From Epiperipatus broadwayi (taxonomy: Eukaryota > Onychophora > Udeonychophora > Euonychophora > Peripatidae), in assembly GCA_028023455.1 (NCBI GenBank), contig JAQFVV010012420.1, positions 6,901,194 through 6,965,193 on the forward strand: a DNA stretch of 64,000 nt, given 5' to 3'. This document shows positions 25,180-36,260 of the stretch, one piece after another. A program made the position numbers and the translations under genes. Under the pieces are notes generated by a model. That model was not told the DNA's origin. It saw nothing but the letters and a program-made list of their open reading frames with translations, and ran no database searches. Within the stretch, counting starts at the first letter, position 1; each line of letters opens with the position of its first letter.

Positions 25180-25690
25180 ATAAATTCTTAATATATCAAA
25201 ACTCAGCTTTGTATATTCATAAATCAAATATACTTCATAAAATATTATTTGGCAATGCAGAGGTTAAATTTTATGAAAGAGGTGAAATAAAAACTAGAAT
25301 AAAAAAGCTCTGATGATAAATTTGTTTGACTCTGAGATCATCAATTTTATGAAGACATCCTTTGATGTTAAAGAAAGTTGTTTTTTGAAGTGAATGATGG
25401 GAAGACTTTGTTTTGTATATATGTTTGTATCTTGTTGAATTTCACTTGAAAAGCTCAGTTTGTTAATAGATGAAACAACAATTGTGAAAAAATTTTAGTA
25501 AGATTTTGTTGTTTTGGCTAGTACTGTAATGATATATGATTTTCTATTTTACATGCTAATGTTCATTGTAGTCTTGCTTTGGCAAAGGTAAGTTATATCA
25601 AAAGCCTGGCTCAGTAAAATAACAGATATTGTTAAGATTTATTGTTATATTTGTTGACAATTGTCTACATAATCTGGATTAATATATATA
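25180..25690 (+). other. Probable continuation of the Penelope-like copy
   Basis: If the 782-bp insert is removed, the sequence resumes in register at 25180. This stretch is AT-rich with short coding-like pieces (for example around 25260-25420) but no domain I can name. Confidence 0.3.
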
Positions 25691-26075
25691 ATACAATGTT
25701 TTTGGGTACAAACTATGTATTATTTTGCATTACAATCCGATATTTTGATGGGATAGCAACCACCATTATCAAGGTTAACTTTTGCAAGAACAATCTCATT
25801 AGATCTCAAATAATAATGTGACTCAGTGCGAGATGAGAAGTGAGATTCAACTTGAAGTAGTTCAGCATTCACAATATGAGGCTTATCAAAATGTTTATTT
25901 CACTCAGCTTTTTCACCTATTAATTTCAAATTAATATTAGATAAAATGAGAGGTTTGAGATCTAATGAGATTGTTCTTTCAAAAGTTAACCTTCATAATG
26001 GTGGTTGCTAGCCTGCTGAAATATTGGATTGTAATGCAAAATAATACATGGTTCATACCCAAAAACATTGTATTA
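25691..26075. mobile_element. Foldback (inverted-repeat) element
   Basis: Long arms at 25691-25810 and 25953-26075 are inverted copies with few differences. They include TGCATTACAATCCGATATTT / AAATATTGGATTGTAATGCA and AACAATCTCATTAGATCTCA. About 140 bp lie between them. No ORF or hammerhead core is seen. It is probably a MITE-like or inverted SINE-like insertion; no clean target duplication was found. Confidence 0.6.
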
Positions 26076-26905
26076 TCTACATCATATAACCGTGAAAACA
26101 TTAAATATAATATTATATATATATTGTAAAAATTGGTAGGCTTCATCTCTACAGTTGATTATGATATTAGTGTATATGTTAAATATATACATATATATAT
26201 ATAAATAAAAATAATAAATATAACAGTAATTAATTATTATAAACAGTCTTTCAAACTACAAAAGTACTTTTGGTTAATTATTTAACCTTTTTCTACTGCA
26301 GTTACCAAATGTATTTCTGTGATTTATTATTTTTATTGTTATTACAATAGTTTTTAATTAACAGACATTTTATTTGTATATATATTCTAACCATGCCATT
26401 CCCATATCCACTTCCAGGCAATATAATATTAAAATAAAAATGGGTTAGCTCAGTTAATTATTACGTTTAGTTAAATGCAAATAATTAATAAATAAAATAT
26501 TCTGCATTAATATTAAATGTTCCACTAGCTCTATTTCAAAAATAAGAATAAAGTTCAGTTTATAAAATAAATTAAATAAATATTTAATTATATCATGAGA
26601 CTTGGAAGTGAAAATACAGGTGACAAGAAAGATTACATTGAGCCAATATCCCACAGGATACTACCTCAATGGCATAAGAACACTATCCCCCCTATTACTA
26701 TCTCAAATAATAAACTTATAGTATTCTTATAACTTTAATAAACCCTACTCATTAAGATTAAACTAATAATTAAATCTTAATCTTTTATCTACAATAATTT
26801 AGCTCAATAAAAATCTCAGGTTCATAAAACTATTCTAAGTTAATTAAAATTACTGTAGTAAAACATGATAAGGGATTTTTATGTCATACTCTACTACACC
26901 TAAAC
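26076..26905. other. AT-rich non-coding DNA
   Basis: No gene or recognised repeat is seen. Confidence 0.5.
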
Positions 26906-27209
<304 letters not shown>

Positions 27210-29590
27210 CTTCACTGGATGAACTAATGTTATGTATCTTTTCTCTTCACTATAATCTTTTATTACCATAATAAAATAAATAAAATACTATAATATAATC
27301 TTTTATCTTCATAATAATGTAATAAATATGTGGTAGCTTTTGGTAATCTGAAAAATATATGTGTGGCAACTAATAGCATATAATTCGATGTACTATTATG
27401 ATAATCAATTTACGACCATAAGATAATATAAAATGTGATTACTTCAATAAATAAATACCAAGAAAATACTCGAATTTTTAAAATAATTCTTTATTTATTT
27501 CTGTGCAAAAAAAGATATTATGTTTGATTCAATGACTCTGTCTTTTAGATGCATTGTGATGGGAAAAATAAATAACCAGAACACACAAATTTTTGAAAAA
27601 CAAATTTAACAATGTTTTATTATAACATTAAAACAAAATAACAATTTATTTTACAATATTTACACTGGATATCCTCAATTTGTACTGTTATACATTTTTA
27701 TTTAGAACCTAGTTAAGTCTTCATTCTGACTTAAAGTAATAATAATAAAACAATACAATTTTATTGATCCCTTTGTGATCAATCTTATGTTAAAATTACA
27801 TTTATTTATACTTATTTTAAAAATATATTATATCTTTAACTATTATTTAACTATGCTTCTTTTTTATTAAAACATCTATTGAAACATAGTATAGGAAAAC
27901 AAAATAATAATAATAATAATAATTGAGAGCATGGATATTTTTCACTAGACAATTTCATCTTGCAATGTTAAAAGATATGTAAAATATCTACTGACAATTT
28001 ATTACTAGATTGTGGATATCGTTGTTCACTACACAATGACTATTAAATATAATACATCCCATTTAATATTACTCTAATACTATACAGTTGTAATCACTGA
28101 TATATTCCCTATTATTTAATAAATATAAAATTGTACCTATGCTTATTGTTTATATCGTTTTACTTTATAACATTGTATTTTAAAAATATGCAATACTCAT
28201 TTAAAAATGAAACAAAACATTTAAAAGTTATTTAATATTTCAAAAGCAACTTTGCTTTACATGTTTTATTCCTGGAATGTATTTTATTTCCAAAATAAAA
28301 ATCTAAAAAAACATATTTTATGATTCTTTTTCCTTTTGGATCCATTGGATTTTCAATTCCAATTTGCATAAACTATACTTCTTATTACAAGTAAATGAAC
28401 TTATCTCATTCAGACAATAGCATATATTAAACTCTAAATTATCTATTATTTCTTTTAAAATATACCATACTGTGCGATGTAGCTACTTTGGAAATTTAGA
28501 TAGTGAATAGATGTGTAGGCAAGGGAAGAAAAACTAGAGTATAACTCATAGCACATATCAGAGAAAAATACCATGGCACAGTGTATCTATAAGAAATAGA
28601 GGCATGACCTATTCTGTCTAATGTCCTCCAACTATCAATGATGTTAAAGCTATTCCTTCAGCTTTATTAAAACATCAATACTTAAAAAATAGACACTGTC
28701 CAAAATAAATATACACCTACAGGGCTTTGTTAACTGTATTGCATATCTACTAAGATTATAAAATACTATTCATATTCCCTTATTACATCCTACCTTAATA
28801 TCATCTCCTGGGTTCATGTTCATAATACTACAACCAAGTCACTATCTTATCATCATTATTTCCTAAAAGATTTATCACATCTTACATCGACAAATAACTA
28901 ACTTGCATATTCAAAATAATAAACAAAATTCAATTATAATTAGAGTGATCTCACTGATCCACAAGAAAAGTTTGCTTTACTTTCTTATTCTATATTCTAA
29001 ACATATACCAACTGGTCATATAAATACTTGGAACATCCAATAATATGAAAGCTTTTTAAAAGAATCACATAATATTCATCATCATGTTGTGTTATATTAC
29101 TAGTATAAAATTGTAGTATGCATATTCCCAAAATAAATCCTAATCTCATAATTTAAATGTGTTGTACAAAATGTGTTTGCATATAATTCAACATTTATAC
29201 TTTTATACATTATAATTCATAGGCAATCTGCAAAAAAGAAAAACAAAAATATACATCATAAAGTATATCAATATTCATTAACTATTACCAAGTGATATTG
29301 ACTTGTCATCACTTTTGCAGTCTTCTTTTTCCATCAATTAGATACAACAGTGCATACATGAAATACAATCCATACTTTTATTTAAATGTTCTTATTTAAA
29401 TTATTAAATTATTCTACTATAAGATTATATTATCAATAAATTAATATTCATGTTCCTATTCTTATAAACCAAAAATAATTACATTTTAAAAATATTAAAT
29501 AATTCAAAACTATATTTGCTGAAAATGAATGTTCTTTATACAGTTCAAACATTTTATTTTCTCGAGAGTTTTTTTAAAAAAAAAAAAAAT
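27210..29590. other. AT-rich non-coding DNA
   Basis: No gene is seen. There is a small (AAT)n at about 27903-27923. A segment at about 28478-28545 weakly resembles part of the 311-bp repeat (the ACTTTGGA region), but it is too diverged to call. Confidence 0.5.
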
Positions 29591-29759
29591 GTTAAACCAT
29601 TAAGCATCACATGATCACATTTCCTATACTAGCACATTAATTGTTGATAAACATAGCAAAACTCTCCATACAGTATTGCCACCTGTGCTAAACAGAGTAA
29701 TCAATGGATGCCAGAAGGCTTGTGCATAAAATCCTTATCTAATGCCTACTCATCCAATA

Positions 29760-29801
29760 TCCCCAGACTAGTTTCTGGCTTGTGGCCTTCGTCAGTGAGG
29801 A
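29760..29801 (-). ncRNA. Hammerhead ribozyme motif (copy B, minus)
   Basis: Minus strand: stem I UCCUCA, core CUGACGA (29795-29789), stem II GGC CACAA GCC with an A-A base step, GAAAC, UA, GUC, then UGGGGA. All catalytic positions are intact. Stem I is 6 bp counting one G-U pair. Cleavage is predicted after the C opposite 29766. Confidence 0.75.
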
Positions 29802-30213
29802 GCTTTGGATCTGAGAGCACTGCATCTAAATCTTAGGATCTAATGCAACCCTCTAGCAACCACCTTTTATCTCTACTTAACTACAAAACTATGAGAATGA
29901 AATTGGAAAACAAAAAATATTTTCAATCTAAGATCAATAGCTTATATAGTCATATGGGTCTGAACTCAGTTCAGCACCCATACATTTTGGTGTTTTGGCT
30001 CTTTTACAACCATAGCCACCACTATCCTATTAGGCAGGATTGGTGTTAAACCATTAAGCATCACATGATCACATTTCCTATACTAGCACATTAATTGTTG
30101 ATAAACATAGCAAAACTCTCCATACAGTATTGCCACCTGTGCTAAACAGAGTAATCAATGGATGCCAGAAGGCTTGTGCATAAAATCCCTATCTAATGCC
30201 TACTCATCCAATA

Positions 30214-30230
30214 TCCCCAGACTAGTTTCT
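30214..30230 (-). ncRNA. Hammerhead motif cut at the element junction
   Basis: Only the 3' part of the motif, AGAAACUAGUC and UGGGGA, is present. The minus copy ends inside the ribozyme, about 11 bases upstream of the predicted cleavage site, and the plus copy starts at once with TATAAGCTATTGAG. Confidence 0.7.
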
Positions 30231-30375
30231 ATATAAGCTATTGAGCTTAGATTGAAAATATTTTTTGTTTTCAATTTCATTCTCATAGTTTTGTAGTTAA
30301 GTAGAGATAAAAGGTGGTTGCTAGAGGGTTGCATTAGATCCTAAGATCTAGATGCAGTGCTCTCAGATCCAAAGC

Positions 30376-30417
30376 TTCTCACTGACGAAGGCCACAAGCC
30401 AGAAACTAGTCTGGGGA
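30376..30417 (+). ncRNA. Hammerhead ribozyme motif (copy B, plus 1)
   Basis: Stem I UUCUCA (30376-30381) pairs with UGGGGA (30412-30417). The core is CUGACGA (30382-30388), stem II GGC CACAA GCC, then GAAAC (30402-30406), loop UA, GUC. Cleavage is predicted after C30411. The core is intact; the first stem II step is A-A rather than a pair. Confidence 0.78.
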
Positions 30418-30828
30418 TATTGGATGAGTAGGCATTAGATAGGGATTTTATGCACAAGCCTTCTGGCATCCATTGATTACTCTGTTTAGCACAAGTGGCA
30501 ATACTGTATGGAGAGTTTTGCTATGTTTATCAACAATTAATGTGCTAGTATAGGAAATGTGATCATGTGATGCTTAATGATTTAACACCAATCCTGCCTA
30601 ATAGGATAGTGATGGCTATGGTTGTAAGAGAGCCAAGACACCAAAATGTATGGTTGCTGAACTAAGTTCAGACCCATATGACTATATAAGCTATTGAGCT
30701 TAGATTGAAAATATTTTTTGTTTTCAATTTCATTCTCATAGTTTTGTAGTTAAATAGAGATAAAAGGTGGTTGCTAGAGGGTTGCATTAGATCCTAAGAT
30801 CTAGATGCAGTGCTCTCAGATCCAAAGC

Positions 30829-30870
30829 TCTTCACTGATGAAGGCCACAAGCCAGAAACTAGTCTGGGGA
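30829..30870 (+). ncRNA. Hammerhead ribozyme motif (copy B, plus 2)
   Basis: Stem I UCUUCA (30829-30834) pairs with UGGGGA using two G-U pairs. The core is CUGAUGA (30835-30841), then stem II, GAAAC (30855-30859), UA, GUC. Cleavage is predicted after C30864. Against plus 1, the changes (C/U at position 7, C to U in stem I) are neutral in the hammerhead model: position 7 is free and pairing is kept. Confidence 0.78.
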
Positions 30871-30985
30871 TATTGGATGAGTAGGCATTAGATAGGGATT
30901 TTATGCACAAGCCTTCTGGCATCCATTGATTACTCTGTTTAGCACAGGTGGCAATACTGTATGGAGAGTTTTGCTATGTTTATCA

Positions 30986-33900
30986 AAAATATGTTCTCCT
31001 CAAGAGCGATTTTAAAACTTCCCCCATTGCTACTTGATGATGAACAAAACAAACTGTTTCTGCCAGTGAGCATGTACTCCTTCCAGTACGAAAATCTCAG
31101 ATTTAAAAAATGAATAATAAAAAAAATAATACGACATCTTTAAAATCTTGAAAAATTACTAAAAATAATCATCAATCCGTTCTGGAAAAGTTCATACAAA
31201 AATAGTCTATGTTTTCTATTGTCCAGAATGATGATTATTAAAATTATAATATTAAATATAATCCCGTGAAGCTTTCATACTATCCTAGAATATTCTATGT
31301 CAGCCTGGTGATGCATCATATCCCATTAGTTTAGCTTGAACTATCTGGATAAACTTTTTGTGTAATATAAGATACTTCTATAATTCCATACTTTTATTTA
31401 TTTATGTATTCCTTTTCTTTGTAGGTTTCCTTTTTAATAAAATTTATTGCTATTATTATCTATTTCACCGGTTTCCTTATTATCTTAAAATTCAGTTTTT
31501 TAAACAATTTTATAAGCATATAACCCTATATTCCTCAGATTTTTATAACATACACTTTCGTAAATATTTTCCATCATTCTTTACTTAAGATAATTTCTTG
31601 AAATGTTTATAATGTTTTCCTTCAAAAACGATAAAAACATTTATTTCTATAGCATTGTTTCCATAAATTATTATATAATATACTTGTCATGTTACTTATA
31701 AATCTTGGACAAGCCTATCTTGCTATTATATAAAAATAATGCGTACTTCACTTTTTAATCAGCAAATAGCTTTTCTATTAAGCTTCCTGTACAATGTCCA
31801 TAATAATAATTTACATACTGGAATAGTCCTCTTGGTCAATATTATTAATATTATATTCACAATTATTATATTTATCTTAAAATTTCCATTAAATATATTT
31901 TACTTATTGGCATTTCCATACTCTTATTGTGAAGTTATATTAAGTTTCTGATGAATACTCCTGGTAAAAAGACTTTAAAAATTAGCAGTGCATATTAAAA
32001 TGAAGTTACTAAAATATATTTATTTTACACTCTCTTTGCAAATACTTTAAAATAAATGTCCCATTAGTTTTTGCAAATAAATTGTACGAGAGCACTAAAA
32101 AATTGACTAAAATAATAAAATTTAAAATTACTATCTCCTTGATAGCTACTAATATCGATCACTAATACGTTTAATCACCTTAATACATTTTTCAATCACC
32201 ACTGATACCCCCCTGCAATCAGTATTTATATCCTAGAAAATACCTCATTCTATTGTTTGATTCTTACTTTTCATTTGATACCGAATTTGCATAATGTTAC
32301 AGTTTTACACAATTAAATTCTAAAATAAAAAATATGACATATTATAACTTTAAAAATATTATTTAAAATATTAATTTTAAATCAATTATTACTTTACTAA
32401 ATTAATTAAACATTTCAAAATGACTTTTTTAAAAGAATATTTAATAAATTTATCCCACCTTTAATATTTAATTTATCTATTTTATTTTAAAATAAAATAT
32501 TTAACTTTTATTAACTGTACTCATCTTTATTACATTATTTAAAAGCATTTTATAATGACTAACTTAATATTTGATTTTATGATAGGTAATAATTACATCC
32601 AATTCTATAAAGCAATTTTACAATATTTAAAACTTTACTAATCTAAATACTAGCAAGCACTTGTGTATAACCATATATTATACAAATCACATGACTGATA
32701 TAACCTAGACAGATTGTATCCAATTTACTGCCTGAAAATTAAATGATAAATTCCAACACTTATTACATTGAATGAACAATACAATTATATAAAATTTGGA
32801 ATAATAATTTTGGAAAATATAGAATTAAATATAACTTTCACTACCACAAAACTTACTTTTAAAATATATGATATTAATTATAATTATTAAATATAATTTA
32901 TAAAAATAAATATAACATTTATTTAACTATAAGTTTGATTATTAAAATTGAACTTCTTAAACATACTTTTAAATATGAATAGCTGTGTTATTTATTATGG
33001 CCAGCTATTGCAACCATATGTAATAATATTTTTAACTTTACTTTACTATTTTAAGGTTATTCATTATACTTTTATGCATTACATATTTTATTTAGCCTCA
33101 AATTGTATCTTTAAGATATTATTACTACAATATAACTAACACATAAAGAGAACACATTCTAAATTTAAAATTTTTTAATAATTTGCTGTGATGAGCTGTT
33201 TCTGACCTATAGAAAAGGGCACTATATATTTAAAAAGGGCATAAAAGAAAGCAGATATTTTTTTGCAAAAAGTTTGAATTATTATTAGTAAAAGATAATG
33301 GATATCTTTTACTAATTAGATGTATATATCTTCCTTTATAGGATTAATTATTTCATATACATCATGATATCTTTAGGTTGCGGTAGATAACATTGCAAAT
33401 TTTTTCTGTGTTCAATTTTGTTGTATTTTTTGTTTATTATTATTATTTTCTTGTCTCTTTCATACTTTTACAGTATATGTTTGTTGATTATTACAATGAT
33501 TTTGACAGTGATAATGATATATACAAAATAAATAGAGAAACTATATGAAAATCACTTTAGGGAATACTTGGAATTAAAATATATAGATAAATCTATTTGT
33601 GTGTTAAAAAGAAGATTTATGATTTACAAATATGTGATTATTTATTTTTATGTAAATAAAATGTTTATATCTATTTTACATATCTATGGTATTTATTTAT
33701 TTATTTGAAATGATTGTGAAATATTAAAAAAAGTATTCTTAAAAATTGACAGATATGTAAATTAACAATAGGATTTAAATCAATGTGTCATAGGAGTGTT
33801 AAATTAAAATGTCATGACAATTAATGATGCAATAAAGGAAAAGGAGATTGGAGATTGTGCTTTTAATTTTTTTCCATTACTGACAATTGTTTTGACTTTT

Positions 33901-34001
33901 AAAGAGGAATAAAAAGCTTTGTTATTGCTATGTTTTTTTTCAATCTAAATTAACTACAGAAATTTTATTCTAATTTTATGGACCAAGAGATGATTGGCTA
34001 G
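30986..34001. other. AT-rich non-coding DNA
   Basis: No gene is seen. Short open frames at 31358-31951 are hydrophobic and AT-driven, and I do not support them as genes. The first 100 bases after the repeat (about 31000-31090) are less AT-rich. Confidence 0.5.
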
Positions 34002-34187
34002 AGGAAAGTTGCTAGCTGGGGATTGATTCGTCTTGTCTTATCACCCTTTCCTAAACTTCCACCTGAAAAAGGTGAAAAAGTTATCAGTAAACATACATCT
34101 GAAGGAAGAAGAGAAATGATTTTAAAATGTCTAGCTACCCCCTGTTTTGAAGATGATAATAAGAATTGCAATGGTAGGAGCATCTGA
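34002..34187 (+). other. Possible isolated coding exon or relic
   Basis: A 61-codon open stretch reads RKVASWGLIRLVLSPFPKLP, then PEKGEKVISKHTSEGRREMI and ends near FEDDNKNCNGRSI. Its composition is protein-like, unlike the surrounding DNA. A CAG lies upstream at about 33958, and a GGTAGG that could be a splice donor lies at 34173. I do not recognise the family. It could be a real exon, an old retrocopy or chance. Confidence 0.3.
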
Positions 34188-34849
34188 AATAATTTTGTTA
34201 TTTTTATTAGTTCATCTCAGTATGATGTGCAGAAAGTATAATTTTAAAAAAGTCAATTGTAAATAGTCAGAAAATTTACGCAGTCATCAAATAAAGATTA
34301 TCTTTAATTTTCAAATAACTGTCAATTTTAAAAAGGATAAGATATTAAAAAGGTCAATCAATCTGATTATTATTATCATTTTTTAAAAAAAAAATTGAAG
34401 TGAATACACTTTATTCTTTTTTTATTTTTTTATCTTTAATATCTCATGACACATCAATGTTTTGATAGCAAGTATTGTTTTTATTAATTCATTATTTATT
34501 TTATAATACAGAGACATATGTTTTATATTGCATATATGCCTAAAATATAATAAATGTCTTATATAAATTTTTGCTAACGTTTGTGCTTGGGAAGACCACT
34601 TAAGTATAAATTGTTTCAGTAATTGTCATATCAAAATTTATTTATCATTATATATTTTTTGTTAGCAAATAATTCGTAATCATTCAATAATCACAAGATA
34701 TATTAAGGAATACGCCAGCTATAATAATATATGTATGTGTTCATATACATAAACATAAGAATCCCTTTATTACTTAGAAGAGTAAGATACATTTTAGAAT
34801 TAGTATAATTTAGTGATAAAACCACTTGCTAGATTCTTAAAAATTATAT

Positions 34850-36260
34850 GTGGTACAGAGGAATGTATCAAAAATTTTTTTTAAATTGAGGATCACTTAT
34901 AATGTAAAGAAAATTAGTTTAAGAAGTCTGCATTGGTTACTTAAAAGAGAAAAGGGTACTTTAAAAAAACATATTTATATTTGGTATAGCTTAAAGAGAA
35001 TTTTGATATTTTATTTTATCTGGATTTCAGACTTAGATAATCCTACCCTAAAGAATGGATCTCTGATCTTGAACCATTTAATTTTAGAAAATGCTTTTAG
35101 CTTCAGACCAGTTTATTGTCTACCAAATCTGGGTAGTTACTTTTTAATTTTATTCTTATGAGCAAGTTCATTTTTTTCACTGTAAAACCCAAGTTGTTGA
35201 ACCAGTTTCAGTCCAATAAATTGCTGTGCTTACCAGCAGTGGCAAAAACCAAATGAATTGTTTTACAAGGCACAGTAACTTTTATTCTTGCTTTATCCAA
35301 GAGTGGTAATTGACTACATTCATAATTAATAAATGTGTTACTTCACATTGCAAGTGATGATTATTTTTTCTTTTAATGATAATCCATGAAATTTTTGAGA
35401 CAATAAATAGTTTCAGACTGATGTCCAGTTCCATTTATATTGACATATCATTAAATATGCTTAAAATCTAAATCAATGCCTCTCACATTGTTTATAAAGG
35501 CAATGACTTTATTTGATTTTATGGTGTCCTTACAACTTTTTAAAATAGACTCTTTTATTGTATCCTAGTGACTTGTTTTCTCTTTTTAAAACAAGCAGCT
35601 TTTGTGACTGATCCACTTACAAAATCTACTCATACATCTCAATGTGGACATTCACTGTTTGTGTTTCGATTCCTTATATCTGTAACACAATCTTATAATA
35701 TCATTAGCAGATCCCTTAAGCTTGATCAATTGGAAAAGTTTTTAGACAGTTCACTTCTACCATCTACAGCTTTAGTTCTGGGACTACTTTTAATTAATGG
35801 AGTGGTTTGAATTGCTGCAAATTCATCTAGAATTGCTTATGAGTCTGCAGATTTAAGGGTAATATTTATATGCATTAAAAATTTGATCCTCAGTCCATGA
35901 CCATGCATTGCCAAATGTAACAATTTTTTAAAGCTTTGTTTAAGAAATCCTTAATTTGCAGTTAATGCAAGCTTGCTAAGCTTAGAAGCAAAATTCTTGC
36001 TTTCTCTCTCTCCCCTTGTGTTCAGAGATTAAAGGCATATCTCTGTGTTAATGTTAGCAATTCTGGACAGAGAATTGCTGAGAATAGACATAGGTTTTTA
36101 TCAAAATTAAACACAGCTGGAAGCATAGATGTTGCTTATGTGGATAAGATTTTGTGAAATTGTGCATTATATATCATTGAAAATGTGGTAACTTTTAATT
36201 CAGGCTTTTTAATCTAAATTAGCTTGCATATTGAAATACACTCATATTGGCCAATTTTCA
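34850..36260. other. Coding-like remnant of unclear strand
   Basis: This stretch is less AT-rich and has fewer stops than its surroundings. On the minus strand one can read VTVPCKTIHLVFATAGKHSN (about 35215-35275), DEFAAIQTTPLIKSS (about 35785-35830) and LPAVFNFDKNLCLFSAILCP (about 36045-36105), all with stops between. The plus strand also has an 80-residue frame at 35568-35810. I cannot name a family. A decayed retrocopy or transposon gene is likely. Confidence 0.25.

Larger units (their letters stand above)
29592..30985. mobile_element. Hammerhead element in tandem and inverted form, copy B
   Basis: Two minus-strand units (one whole, about 29592-30042; one cut at 30230) are followed head to head by about one and two-thirds plus-strand units (30231-30985). 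The plus cleavage sites fall at 30411 and 30864, exactly 453 bp apart. The unit contains the hammerhead, a block with GGGGATATTGGATGAG, ATGCCAGAAGG, a 3' part ending near ATGGTTTAA, then CACCAATCCTGCCTA, a CTGAACTNAGTTCAG palindrome and TATATAAGCTATTGA. There is no ORF. This is the layout expected of retrozyme or Penelope-associated hammerhead repeats, where tandem copies supply paired ribozymes. Confidence 0.85.

Noticed and set aside
28478-28545. Similarity to the 311-bp repeat at 24.7 kb
   Set aside because: Matches are scattered over about 60 bases and could be chance in AT-rich sequence.
31358-31951. Two hydrophobic open frames of about 70-76 residues
   Set aside because: They are rich in Phe, Ile, Leu and Tyr from AT-biased DNA, with no motif, context or codon signal of a gene.
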